64,000 nt of DNA from Nonomuraea sediminis (GTDB taxonomy: Bacteria > Actinomycetota > Actinomycetes > Streptosporangiales > Streptosporangiaceae): contig NZ_JAHDTI010000005.1 of NCBI RefSeq assembly GCF_018531495.1, forward strand, positions 372,001 to 436,000, in the 5' to 3' direction. Shown here one piece after another: positions 44,225 through 52,381 of the stretch (position 1 is the stretch's first letter; each line of letters begins with the position of its first letter). The notes beneath the pieces are model-generated. The model did no database searches, was not told the origin of the DNA, and saw only the letters and a list, made by a program, of their open reading frames with translations. The translations under genes were made by a program, and so were the position numbers.

Positions 44225-45196
44225 TCAGCGGCCGGTGCGGTTGGCGACGATGAGTTGGACCGTGTGTTCGAGGGCGTAGGCGGGGTCGGCGCCGCCGCCC
44301 TTGACCTGCTCGTCGGCGGCCGCCACCGCCTGGATGGCACGCGAAAGCCCCTCCGGGCCCCAGCCGTTGAGCTGCCGTTTCACGCGGTCGATCTTCCAGG
44401 GCGGCATCCCGAGGTGGCTCGCCAACTGCCCACCCCTGAGGTTGCGCGGCGCCCCGCCGACCTTGGCCAGCGAACGCAGCCCCCCGGCCAGCGCGCTCAC
44501 CAGCAGCACAGGCGCGACCCCGGTGCCCAGCGCCCAGCGCAACTGCTCGAGCGCCTCGGCCAGCCGTCCCTCGACGGCCGAGTCGGCCACGTTGAAGCCG
44601 GTGACCTCCGCCCGCCCCTTGTGATAGCGGGCGACGGCCGCCATGGTGATCGTCTTGTCCTCGGTGTCGTACGCCAACTGGCTGCAGGCCGCCGCCAGCT
44701 CCCGCAGGTCGTTGCCCACCGCGTCGAGCAGCGCCTGCGCCGCGTCGGCCGCGATGCCCCGACCGGCCCGCTTGATCTCACCCTTGATGAAGTCGAGCCG
44801 CTCCCCCGGCTTGGTGATCTTGCTTACGGTGACCACCTGCGCCCCGGCCTTCTTCACCCCGTCGACCAGCGCCTTGCCCTTTACACCCCCCGGATGCGCC
44901 AGCACCAGCACGGTGTCGTCCGACGGCGCCTTGGCGTACGCCACGACCTCGGCGATGACGTCCTTGCCCAGGTCCTGCGCGGACCTGATCACCACAATCG
45001 ACCGGTCGCCGAACAGCGACGGCGAGGTCAGCTGGGTCAGCTCCCCTGCGCCCACCTTGGACCCGACCATGTCGTGCACGTCGGCGTCGGCATCAGCCGC
45101 CCGCGCCGCCGCCACGACCGCGCTCACGGCCCGCTCGGCCAGCAACTCCTCATCGCCGACGACCAGGGTCACGGGTGCCGGATCGGTACGCGCCAT
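44225..45196 (-). CDS. holA: DNA polymerase III subunit delta
   Basis: The delta subunit loads the sliding clamp as part of the clamp-loader complex. The protein has the family features APVTLVVGDEELLAERAV at the start, SPSLFGDRSIVVIRSAQDLGKD in the middle and the C-terminal helical collar domain. From the Met at 45196 it has 323 aa. An upstream Met at 45208 has a better GGTGGGG ribosome site and remains possible. comEC would normally lie just upstream, and its 3' fragment is present. Confidence 0.9.
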   Translation of the reverse strand: MARTDPAPVTLVVGDEELLAERAVSAVVAAARAADADADVHDMVGSKVGAGELTQLTSPSLFGDRSIVVIRSAQDLGKDVIAEVVAYAKAPSDDTVLVLAHPGGVKGKALVDGVKKAGAQVVTVSKITKPGERLDFIKGEIKRAGRGIAADAAQALLDAVGNDLRELAAACSQLAYDTEDKTITMAAVARYHKGRAEVTGFNVADSAVEGRLAEALEQLRWALGTGVAPVLLVSALAGGLRSLAKVGGAPRNLRGGQLASHLGMPPWKIDRVKRQLNGWGPEGLSRAIQAVAAADEQVKGGGADPAYALEHTVQLIVANRTGR

Positions 45197-45208
45197 GCCG
45201 AGCAGCAT

Positions 45209-45673
45209 GCCACGCCCCACCGACAACCCGAAACTCATCCCCAAACCCGCCAGCCCCCTCCCAGCCCAAGCCCCGCCTCACCCCTCACCCGCCCCGCTCC
45301 CTTCCCCCACGCCCCACCCACTCTGCGCCCACATCACACGCCCACCACCTACGCGCACCCCCACTCAACGCCCACGCCACGCGCCGCATATCCCGCACAT
45401 AACGCCCCACAGCACGCCCATCACTCCACACAGCCCCGCACACACCGCACGACCACCACTGCACACGACCCACGCTCTGGCCGGTTCGCCCTCGGCCGCG
45501 TTCACCAGCACGACGCGCTCGCGCGAGCCGGAAGCCTCGACGACGCGCCGCGCAACCTGCGGGCGAACAGGAACGAACGCCCCACGCCCCACGCACCACC
45601 TCCGCACGCTCAACGCCCCGCACCACGCCCGCCACCCCGGACAACGCCCAACGCCACGGTGTCGGAGGGTCTG
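45209..45673. other. C/A-rich low-complexity spacer between holA and comEC
   Basis: About 250 bp of CCAC/CACGCC-type low-complexity sequence make up 45240-45470 and 45590-45670. A 120-bp island at about 45470-45590 has ordinary codon-like composition: on the minus strand it reads FVPVRPQVARRVVEASGSRE then RVVLVNAAEGEPARAW. It could be a gene remnant. There is no intact gene. Confidence 0.5.
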
Positions 45674-45904
45674 TCATGGGCCGCGGGGGACGATGGCGAG
45701 AGTGTTGTTGTGGGCGGTGATGGCGAGGTCGCCGGATTGGTCTGTGCGGTAGACACGGGCTCCGAGGTGGTTGAGAAGCGCGAGCGTTGACGGGGCCGGG
45801 TGACCGTAGTCGTTGTCGGCGCCCACGCTGATCAGGGCCGCCCGCGCCCCGACCGCGGCGAGGAACTCGGGGTCCTGGCGCGCCGAGCCGTGGTGCTGTA
45901 GCTT
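45674..45904 (-). pseudogene. comEC: 3' end of comEC, cut by prophage insertion
   Basis: The last 76 codons of ComEC, the DNA-uptake channel protein, are present. They include KLQHHGSARQDPEFLAAV, GADNDYGHPAPSTLALL and LGARVYRTDQSGDLAI, which end in VPRGP and TGA. The HHGS and GHP motifs belong to the metallo-beta-lactamase-like domain. The frame breaks at 45904, where prophage sequence begins. The rest of comEC should lie at the other end of the prophage, outside this window. Confidence 0.85.
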
Positions 45905-45912
45905 CTTTCTAA
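45896..45912. other. Probable attL junction of the prophage
   Basis: comEC coding is lost immediately after the codons for KLQHH. The first phage-like ribosome site and gene follow at about 45919. Serine integrases recombine at a 2-bp core, so a precise crossover cannot be drawn from one side. Confidence 0.5.
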
Positions 45913-45933
45913 CACATCAAGGAGACTTGCGCT

Positions 45934-46359
45934 ATGGCTCTGCACCCGGCGATCTATACGCGAACCGCCGCAGGCTCCGCGGACGTCTGCGCGCGGCAGG
46001 AGGAAGTGTGCCGCGACCTGATCAGACAGCTCGGCTGGCCCTCACCCGCCGTCTACACAGACACCGGCCACCCAGGAGGCTCGAGCTACCAGCGGCTGAT
46101 CGCTGACATCACGGCCGGGCACATCGACGCGGTCGTGACCTTCGACCTCGCGCGGTTCCACAGGGATCACGCCGCCCTCGAGGCGTTCCTGAGCACTGCC
46201 CGGGCGCACGAGGTGACCGTGCACACTGTTACCGGCGACATCGAGTCCAACGTCTCGCCCCAGCCTTTGGCGTCCATCCGGCAGGTCTCCGGCTCGGTGA
46301 CCAAACGCCGGCAGGTCAAGGCCGCACGGAGGCGGGCGCTGCGCGGACAGCCGGAGTAG
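45934..46359 (+). CDS. Resolvase-domain protein lacking the catalytic serine
   Basis: This 141-aa protein is the N-terminal resolvase domain only. It aligns with the integrase next to it (AIYTRTAAGSADVCARQEE against AIYVRISDDREGRGLGVQRQ), including the helix YQRLIADITAGHIDAVVTFD and LARFHRD. The catalytic serine in RIS is replaced by Ala (RTA), so it cannot cut DNA. It may interact with the integrase or regulate it. An AAGGAG site precedes the ATG, and the gene ends 7 nt before the integrase. Confidence 0.8.
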   Translation: MALHPAIYTRTAAGSADVCARQEEVCRDLIRQLGWPSPAVYTDTGHPGGSSYQRLIADITAGHIDAVVTFDLARFHRDHAALEAFLSTARAHEVTVHTVTGDIESNVSPQPLASIRQVSGSVTKRRQVKAARRRALRGQPE

Positions 46360-46366
46360 TGACCAC

Positions 46367-47833
46367 ATGCTCCTGAAAGCGGCTGAGACGATCCGCGCGG
46401 CGATCTACGTCCGCATTTCCGACGACCGCGAAGGCCGCGGGCTGGGTGTGCAGCGTCAAGAAGAAGACTGTCGAGAACTCGCCGTGCGGCTGGACTGGCC
46501 CGTGATCGACATCTATCCCGACAATGACCTCTCGGCCTACTCCGGCAAGCCGCGCCCACAGTATGAACGCATGATGGCCGACATCGCGGCAGGCCGCATC
46601 AACGCGATCATCTCCTGGCATAACGACCGCCTACACCGCTCCCCGCTGGAGCTAGAGCACTTCATCGCCCTCATCGAGAAGCACAGTGTGAAGGTCCAGA
46701 CAGTGCGCGCTGGCGAGATCGATATGAACACCGCCAGCGGGCGCATGGTCGCCCGCCAGCACGGCGTGTATGCGCGCTATGAGAGCGAGCACAAGTCCGA
46801 GAGAATCAGACGCAAGATCCAGCAGCTCGTGGAAGATGGCGATGTGAGCAACGGCGGGCCGCGCCCTTTCGGATACACACGTATTTACGCTGGCGATGGG
46901 CCTAGGAGGAAGATCCTCCGCGATGAGATCAATGAGGCGGAAGCGGCAATCGTGCGCGAGTGCGCGGAGCGCGTGCTGAGTGGGGAGAGCGTGCGTTCGG
47001 TGGTCGCCGATCTCAACGAGCGAGGCATCAGGACGTCGATGGATAACCCGTGGAGCCTGCAGGCCCTGCGCTGGCTGCTGCGGTCCGGCCGGATCGCCGG
47101 CCTGCGAGAGTTTCACCGCGAGGTTGTCGGTAAAGCGAACTGGCCGGCAATCATCGACGAGGACACCCACCGCCGCCTCCGGGCGCTGCTCCAGTCCAAG
47201 GGACGCCATCCAGGACAGGGGCCGCGCAAGTACTACTTGACCGGCTTGGTCTTCTGCTCATGTGACGAGCGCAAACCCAAGGCCATGCGAGTGTCCATCG
47301 GCCATGGCAAGCCGAAGTACTCCTGCCAGCCGAAGGTCGAAGGTGGATGCGGCGGCAGGGTGATCGACCTCACTGACCTGGAGACGTTCATCCGCAAATG
47401 GATCATCAAGCGAGCCGGAGACACGCAGACGCTTCGAGAACTCGCCGAACGCGAAGCGGCATCCCAGGACGACACCGAAGGCGTCCTCACCGCCATCCAA
47501 AAGGATGAGGCCAGGCTCCAGGTACTGGAGGCCCAGCTTGCCAGCGACGGCGACGAGGACGAAGACGAGCTCATCGAGGTGGTCGCCGCAGTCCGCAAGG
47601 TTCGTGCCCGCCTGAGACGTCATCGGGACAACCTCGCCCGTCTCGCCGGCGCGACCCCACTGATCGGCGTGGATATCGCAGACCTGACCCGCCGTTGGGA
47701 CTCACCTGATGGCATCGGATTGGACCGCAAGCGCGCCTTGGCCCGGCTCTTCATCGAGCGGGTCATCATCCATCCGACGAACATCCGCGGACGGTTCGAT
47801 TACAAGCGCGTGGAGATCATTCCAGTCCTTTAA
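46367..47833 (+). CDS. Large serine integrase
   Basis: This 488-aa site-specific recombinase mediates integration between attP and attB. The catalytic domain has Ser18 in AIYVRISDD and the arginines of NDRLHRSPLELEH. The recombinase domain spans about 165-270 and contains NGGPRPFGYTRI. A zinc ribbon follows with CSCDERK and CQPKVEGGCGG, and a coiled-coil region with many Asp and Glu lies at about 370-430. Excision would need a recombination directionality factor. It converges with the repressor by a 17-nt overlap. Confidence 0.95.
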   Translation: MLLKAAETIRAAIYVRISDDREGRGLGVQRQEEDCRELAVRLDWPVIDIYPDNDLSAYSGKPRPQYERMMADIAAGRINAIISWHNDRLHRSPLELEHFIALIEKHSVKVQTVRAGEIDMNTASGRMVARQHGVYARYESEHKSERIRRKIQQLVEDGDVSNGGPRPFGYTRIYAGDGPRRKILRDEINEAEAAIVRECAERVLSGESVRSVVADLNERGIRTSMDNPWSLQALRWLLRSGRIAGLREFHREVVGKANWPAIIDEDTHRRLRALLQSKGRHPGQGPRKYYLTGLVFCSCDERKPKAMRVSIGHGKPKYSCQPKVEGGCGGRVIDLTDLETFIRKWIIKRAGDTQTLRELAEREAASQDDTEGVLTAIQKDEARLQVLEAQLASDGDEDEDELIEVVAAVRKVRARLRRHRDNLARLAGATPLIGVDIADLTRRWDSPDGIGLDRKRALARLFIERVIIHPTNIRGRFDYKRVEIIPVL

Positions 47834-48851
47834 TGTCCAAAGAAGGCCATTCCGAACGAGACTCAAATGCGTGAGATTGCTTGTTTCTTTCTCGCCTCTT
47901 CGCATCCGCCAGTACTCGAACAAATTGTTGAGCTTGCTCGCTCAACATATTCACTACGGACACAAAGTCCGCGTTATCGAGCCCTTCTAGGGTACTCCTG
48001 TCCACCATGATGGGGATCATGACTTGATCCACTCGTCCCGTAATCTTCTCGGTCTTCTGCACCGCATCATCGAGGATTGTCACTGAATGAGCTTCAGGAG
48101 CGCGAATCTCTGACTCGGATTCCGTTTTCTGCAATTGGCCGATGGACTGAAATGTGGGGTCGACAGAGGCGAATCTCTCCCATCCTCTTGCGCTGATGAC
48201 CTTCTTGAATCCTCTCATCAATTCAAGCCGCTCCGAGGGACTCGTCGACCTTGCAAGAAGGCTAAGGTAGTGATGAGTCCTCTTCGCGAAACCGCCGTGA
48301 GAGATGTCCGCACCATGCGAGAGAGCATCCATGGTTGACCTATGCAGGTCAAGTAGGGTGTGACCCTTAGCTTCAAAAGAAGCCTGGCGTGCATGGACCT
48401 CTGATAGTCCTGCCCTGGCAGCACTCAGCTGCTCCTCCGCGCGCGCCGCGGCCTCCACCAATTTCTTGTCGTCTGGCGTTTCGCTAAGTTTTGCCCTAAG
48501 GGCGGCTAGATCTGCAGAGGAAGCGTGCGCTTGATGCGTCAGCCGGTCAATGGCATCACGCAGTTCGTAGCGTCTTTCCAGCGCCTTAAGGATGACTCCG
48601 TTAATAATCCGTAGTGCAGATACGTCCAGAATCGGTTGCGGAGTCTGCCCCTCATGGATCGCCTCAGGACTTCCCGGCATCCATCCGAGAGCCTGTTCTA
48701 TCTGACTCCAAGTGCGCGCTTCCCCGACCCGGTCGGCCTCGATGTTGCGGATCGTTGAGGCCGCCACGTTGGAGATGTCAGCCAGCGCCTGTTGTGACAG
48801 TCCTAGCTCTTCTCGGCGAGCACGAACGGCCTTGCCAAGACTCTCACGCAT
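47817..48851 (-). CDS. XRE-family repressor with a long C-terminal domain
   Basis: This 344-aa protein has an N-terminal XRE helix-turn-helix (LGLSQQALADISNVAASTIRNIEADR). A helical segment rich in Ala and Glu follows (about residues 95-190), then a C-terminal region of unknown fold. It is transcribed against the phage genes, as a lysogeny repressor would be. The Met at 48851 has a GGGAG site; in-frame Mets 9 and 18 codons upstream exist. Codon use and base composition are visibly lower in GC than the neighbours, which suggests a different origin. Confidence 0.8.
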   Translation of the reverse strand: MRESLGKAVRARREELGLSQQALADISNVAASTIRNIEADRVGEARTWSQIEQALGWMPGSPEAIHEGQTPQPILDVSALRIINGVILKALERRYELRDAIDRLTHQAHASSADLAALRAKLSETPDDKKLVEAAARAEEQLSAARAGLSEVHARQASFEAKGHTLLDLHRSTMDALSHGADISHGGFAKRTHHYLSLLARSTSPSERLELMRGFKKVISARGWERFASVDPTFQSIGQLQKTESESEIRAPEAHSVTILDDAVQKTEKITGRVDQVMIPIMVDRSTLEGLDNADFVSVVNMLSEQAQQFVRVLADAKRRERNKQSHAFESRSEWPSLDIKGLE

Positions 48852-49002
48852 CCCGTTGCTCCCTCGTGTTCGCCTCATGTGTGTCAAACGGTAGCGGCTA
48901 CACACCCGCCGTCACCTGCGTACACGGTGCTCAGAACTTGACAGTACGAGACAGCAGACCGGAACACAACCCAGGACTTAGCAGCGTTCGACCGTCAATC
49001 TA
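48852..49002. promoter_or_regulatory. Divergent control region of the prophage
   Basis: This 151-bp gap separates the repressor from the rightward early genes. TTGACA occurs rightward at 48938-48943 and leftward at 48887-48882. No clear -10 boxes or repeated operators could be read, so repressor sites are not located. Confidence 0.4.
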
Positions 49003-49293
49003 GTGATCCATGAGTGGCAAGTTGCGGTTGAGATGTGGGATGCTACTGGCGTGAGCCAAGTCGCCTCCCGATTCAGGGTGAACAGTCACGCGCTTCGCGC
49101 GCTGCGGCGCCTGTCCGGCAAGACGCAGGCGGATCTCGCCCTAGAGGGGCAAGTCACACACTCGTATATCTCGAGGCTGGAGCGCGGCCAGCGCCTCGGC
49201 TGCACGTCAGACGTTCTCCAAAGGCTCGCAGTCGCGCTGGGAGTCCCCGTGAGCGCGCTGGTGGCCGCCGACAAAGCGTCATCGACAACATGA
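49003..49293 (+). CDS. Cro-like XRE-family regulator
   Basis: This protein of up to 96 aa has a classic helix-turn-helix: LRALRRLSGKTQADLALEGQ and THSYISRLERGQRLGCTSDV. In temperate phages such a gene opposite the repressor usually acts as Cro-type control or as the first early gene. The GTG start at 49003 is not certain; an ATG at 49033 and a GTG at 49051 are in frame and would trim 10 or 16 residues. It overlaps the next small gene by ATGA. Confidence 0.8.
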   Translation: MIHEWQVAVEMWDATGVSQVASRFRVNSHALRALRRLSGKTQADLALEGQVTHSYISRLERGQRLGCTSDVLQRLAVALGVPVSALVAADKASSTT

Positions 49294-49478
49294 AGGCGTC
49301 AAGTATCAACTCGGGCGCTAACTGCCCCGTCAGGTCTCACACAAGAGAAGCCGAGATGGACGCCTGGATCGACAACATGATCGCCAGTCTCCCGCCCATC
49401 ACCGACGAGCAGCGCCGCCTCGCGGTTGCCCTACTCGCTCTCCCCCGCTCCTCCACCCGCCGCTCCCGCGCGGCCTGA
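49290..49478 (+). CDS. Small phage protein
   Basis: This 62-aa protein contains WIDNMIASLPPITDEQRRLAVALL, a pattern found in short actinobacterial and phage proteins of unknown role. The ATG overlaps the stop of the Cro-like gene. A second ATG at 49356 would give 40 aa. The RS(R)-rich tail has no motif. Confidence 0.55.
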   Translation: MKASSINSGANCPVRSHTREAEMDAWIDNMIASLPPITDEQRRLAVALLALPRSSTRRSRAA

Positions 49479-49498
49479 CAGCGCAAGGCCGGGTCACC

Positions 49499-49957
49499 AT
49501 GTACACCGCTTTCACGGTTTACGGCACCCCTGCCGGCCAGGGGTCCATGAAGCACGTCGGGAAGGGCAGGCTCGTCCCGTCCTCTCCTCGCCTCCGCCCG
49601 TGGCGTGAGGCCGTCAAGCAGGCGGCCCTCGACGCGATGGAAGCCCACAACCTCCGCAGCCACGGAGGTGCCGGCGACTTCCTGACCACGCTGAGCGGAC
49701 CGCTCAGCGTCGAGGTCGAGTTCACCTTCCTCAAGCCGAAGAGCGCCCCCAAGAAGCGCCGCACCTGGCCCATCACCAGGTCGAGCGGCGACATCGACAA
49801 GCTCTGCCGCGCCGTCCTCGACGGCCTCGTGGACGCCGGGCTCATGCGCGACGACTCCCAGGTGGTCGAGCTGGCCGCCTGGAAGGTCTACGTCGGCGAC
49901 GACGGGGCCATGGAGATGCCCGGTGCCGCGATCAGGGTGCAGGCGGTGGGCGCGTGA
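49499..49957 (+). CDS. rusA: RusA-family Holliday junction resolvase
   Basis: RusA-type nucleases cut four-way junctions in phage DNA. The 152-aa protein has the start FTVYGTPAGQGSMKHVGKG, the central VEVEFTFLKPKS and the acidic metal-binding motif SGDIDKLCRAVLDGLVDAG with DDSQV. The stop overlaps the next gene by 4 nt. Confidence 0.85.
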   Translation: MYTAFTVYGTPAGQGSMKHVGKGRLVPSSPRLRPWREAVKQAALDAMEAHNLRSHGGAGDFLTTLSGPLSVEVEFTFLKPKSAPKKRRTWPITRSSGDIDKLCRAVLDGLVDAGLMRDDSQVVELAAWKVYVGDDGAMEMPGAAIRVQAVGA

Positions 49958-50634
49958 CCGTCGACCACACCCCTGAGATGGGGCTGCAGCTGTTCGACGT
50001 GGACGGCAAGGACATCCGCTTCGGCATCACGGAGGACGGCCGGGGCTACGCGGTCGCGTCCGACTTCGCCAAGGCCATGGGGCACCGGGATGCCGAGCGC
50101 GCGACTCGCCTGCTGGAGGAGGACGAGAAGGGTACCCAGATTGTGCGTACCCCTGGCGGACCTCAGCAGATGAACGTGATCTACGAGGACGGGCTCTGGG
50201 AGCTCATCTTCCGCAGCAGCCTCCCCGGCGCCAAGGCCATCAAAAAACGCGTGAAGGAGATCCTTCGCCAGATTCGTGAGACCGGCCGGTACGAGGCCGC
50301 GCCCACAGACGAGCTCGACGTCATCCAGACCATGCTGGACAACGTCCGGGCCCAGCGTCGGCGGATCGCCGCGCTGGAGCAGCAGCAGGCCATCACCTCG
50401 GCGAAGATCGAGGCGATCGAGGGGCGGTACGACTGGTTCACCGCGCTCGGCTACGCCAAGCTGCACGACCTGCCCACCGACCGCCCCTTCCTGGCGCGCG
50501 TCGGGAAGAAGGCGGCGGCCCTGCTGCGCGCGCAGGGCGATGAGCCGCACCCGCGGCAGGACGCCACGTTCGGGACCGTCAACACCTACCCGGCCGCCGT
50601 CCTGGAGCGGGCGTTCGTGGCGGTGAAGTCATGA
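49954..50634 (+). CDS. BRO-N domain antirepressor-like protein
   Basis: This 226-aa protein has a BRO-N domain (LQLFDVDGKDIRFGI, YAVASDFAKAMGHRD, NVIYEDGLWELIFRSSLPGAKAIKKR). An alpha-helical C-terminal part follows, with QQAITSAKIEAIEGRYDWF. BRO-N proteins bind DNA, and several act as phage antirepressors. It is in an early operon with 4-nt overlaps on both sides. Confidence 0.82.
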   Translation: MTVDHTPEMGLQLFDVDGKDIRFGITEDGRGYAVASDFAKAMGHRDAERATRLLEEDEKGTQIVRTPGGPQQMNVIYEDGLWELIFRSSLPGAKAIKKRVKEILRQIRETGRYEAAPTDELDVIQTMLDNVRAQRRRIAALEQQQAITSAKIEAIEGRYDWFTALGYAKLHDLPTDRPFLARVGKKAAALLRAQGDEPHPRQDATFGTVNTYPAAVLERAFVAVKS

Positions 50635-51584
50635 ACCTGGACCCGTTCGACTCGCCCGGGAATCCGGGCGGCAGCACCGAGGTGGAGCGGGACCGGTGGG
50701 GGCGCCCCCTGGTGGTCCCGCCCACCGGCGGCGGCCCCATCCCCTACACGCGCACCACCACCTACGTGGGCTGCCTGGAGGACACCTACAACCTGTCTCG
50801 GTGGCAGCAGCGGATGGTCGCGGTCGGCCTCGCCGACCGGCCCGACCTGGTGCTGGCGGTGGGCGCGCACCGCGACGACAGGGACAAGCTCAACCAGCTC
50901 GTCGATGACGCGATGGAGGCGGCCAAGGCGCACGCGGCGGCCGAGATCGGCACCGCACTGCACAAACTCACCGAGCCGCTCGACCTCGGCCAGACGCTCG
51001 GCGTCGTGCCCGAGGCGTACCGCGCCGACCTTGAGGCGTACCGGCGGGCGACCGCCCGGCTGGAGGTCGTCGGGATCGAACGGTTCACGGTCCTGGATGA
51101 CCTGAGGGTGGCGGGTACTCACGACCGGACCGTCCGTTTCCAGGGCCGCGAATTCATCGCCGATATCAAGACGGGCAGCATCGAGTACGGCGCGCTCAAG
51201 ATCGCCATGCAGTTGAGCGTCTACGCGCACTCCGTGCTGTACGACCCGGCCACCCGCGAGCGGGCGCCGCTCGAGGTGGACCAGGAGCGGGCGATCGTCA
51301 TCCACCTGCCTGCCGGGCAGGGCCGGTGCGAACTCCACTGGGTGGACATCGCCGCCGGCTGGGAGGCGGTTCAGGTCGCCACGATGGTGCGCGCCTGGCG
51401 GTCACGCAAGGGCCTGTTCACCGCCTTCGACCTGCCCGACCCGGCGGAGGAGATCGCCGCGGCGGCGACGGTCGAGGAGCTAGGAGCGATCTGGCAGCGG
51501 GCGAACGCGCTCGGCCGCTGGACCGACGACCTCACCCAGCGGGCCGCCACCCGCAAGGCGGAACTGGTCGGGGGCTCCGCATGA
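50631..51584 (+). CDS. RecB/Cas4-like PD-(D/E)XK nuclease
   Basis: This 317-aa protein carries the nuclease core with His111 in IGTALHKL, Asp165 in GTHDRT, Asp178-x-Lys180 in IADIKTG, and Gln194 and Tyr198 in QLSVYAHS. Such enzymes act as phage recombination exonucleases, often with a single-strand-annealing protein. The C-terminal 60 residues are helical and acidic. It overlaps both neighbours by 4 nt. Confidence 0.85.
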   Translation: MNLDPFDSPGNPGGSTEVERDRWGRPLVVPPTGGGPIPYTRTTTYVGCLEDTYNLSRWQQRMVAVGLADRPDLVLAVGAHRDDRDKLNQLVDDAMEAAKAHAAAEIGTALHKLTEPLDLGQTLGVVPEAYRADLEAYRRATARLEVVGIERFTVLDDLRVAGTHDRTVRFQGREFIADIKTGSIEYGALKIAMQLSVYAHSVLYDPATRERAPLEVDQERAIVIHLPAGQGRCELHWVDIAAGWEAVQVATMVRAWRSRKGLFTAFDLPDPAEEIAAAATVEELGAIWQRANALGRWTDDLTQRAATRKAELVGGSA

Positions 51585-51820
51585 CCGCCAAGTCCTCCAC
51601 CTGCAAGAGCTGCAGAGCGCCGGTCCTGATCGTGCGCGAGGTCAACTGCAAGCTCCCGATCGGGCCCATGAAGATCGACCCCGCGCCGATCTCGGCGCTG
51701 ATCCCGCTGGAGCGGGCGCCGCCCCCGCTGTGGGAGAACCACCCGCGCCTCGGCTGGCGGTGCCTCGACCTGCTCCGCCGCCACGGATACCCCATCCACG
51801 CAGCTCACCGCTGCTCGTAG
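51581..51820 (+). CDS. Small zinc-ribbon-like phage protein
   Basis: This 79-aa protein starts MTAKSSTCKSCRAPVLIVRE and has further cysteines at WRCLDLL and AHRCS. A CxxC pair early and single cysteines later could bind zinc. It overlaps the nuclease gene by ATGA. Homologues of this size are common in actinophage replication blocks, without known function. Confidence 0.6.
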   Translation: MTAKSSTCKSCRAPVLIVREVNCKLPIGPMKIDPAPISALIPLERAPPPLWENHPRLGWRCLDLLRRHGYPIHAAHRCS

Positions 51821-51896
51821 GCCGCGACGTTAACCGCGGCCGTCCCGTACACCTCAAGTCGCAAGTTCAAGCGCAAGATCAACGAAAGGCAAGATC

Positions 51897-52280
51897 ATGA
51901 CTGACGCGTTCGACGCCCCCGCCTCCGCCTCCGGCGTGAAGATCACCGACTACGAGGGTCAGCTGCTGCTGCTCACCCCCCAGGTCGTCGAGAAGGACAT
52001 CCCGACCGCCTACGGCCCCGCCGAGGCCACCACGGTCAAGCTCGCGGTGCTCGACGGCAACGACGCTGGGCTGGAGTTCGAGGGCGTCAAGATCTTCCAG
52101 AAGGCGCTGCAGGGGCAGCTGCGCGCCAAGGTCGGCACCGGCCGGATGGTGCTGGGTCGTCTCGGCCGCGGCACTGCCAAGGCCGGCCAGAGCGCCCCCT
52201 GGCTGCTCGCCGACCCCACTGAGGGCGACAAGCAGACCGCCCGCACCTTCCTGGCCAAGGCGGGCACCCCGCCGTTCTAG
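51897..52280 (+). CDS. Phage protein of unknown function, possible ssDNA-binding partner
   Basis: This 127-aa beta-rich protein reads KITDYEGQLLLLTPQVVEKD, then FEGVKIFQKALQGQLRAKVG and RMVLGRLGRG. It sits between the nuclease and the primase. Its size and position suit a single-strand-binding or recombination accessory role, but there is no OB-fold signature that I can identify. An AAAGGCAAG sequence precedes the ATG. A hairpin follows. Confidence 0.6.
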   Translation: MTDAFDAPASASGVKITDYEGQLLLLTPQVVEKDIPTAYGPAEATTVKLAVLDGNDAGLEFEGVKIFQKALQGQLRAKVGTGRMVLGRLGRGTAKAGQSAPWLLADPTEGDKQTARTFLAKAGTPPF

Positions 52281-52292
52281 CCCTTCTGGACC

Positions 52293-52323
52293 GGCCGGGA
52301 GGCGCCCCCACCACCTCCCGGCC
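52293..52323. terminator. Hairpin after the 127-aa gene
   Basis: GGCCGGGAGG (52293-52302) and CCTCCCGGCC (52314-52323) pair perfectly with an 11-nt loop. No T-run follows, so it may be an RNA-stability or regulatory element. Confidence 0.4.
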
Positions 52324-52381
52324 CCCGGCTGCTCCACCCCCTTGCTCCACCTCGACATCGCCAAACCCCAGAGGGGGAACC

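Noticed and set aside
45285..45613. Two minus-strand ORFs in the C/A-rich spacer
   Set aside because: Mostly low-complexity Arg/Cys/Gly/Trp sequence without ribosome sites; only a 35-residue piece looks protein-like, so it is listed as a possible relic instead.
45896..45912. A tRNA gene as the prophage attachment site
   Set aside because: No tRNA-like cloverleaf or 3' CCA sequence is seen; the junction lies in comEC coding sequence, and serine integrases often use protein genes.
49035..49289. Extending the 62-aa phage gene upstream through the Cro-like gene
   Set aside because: The upstream part is an alternative frame of the HTH gene with Arg/Ala/Pro-rich shadow composition; the ATGA overlap is the natural start.
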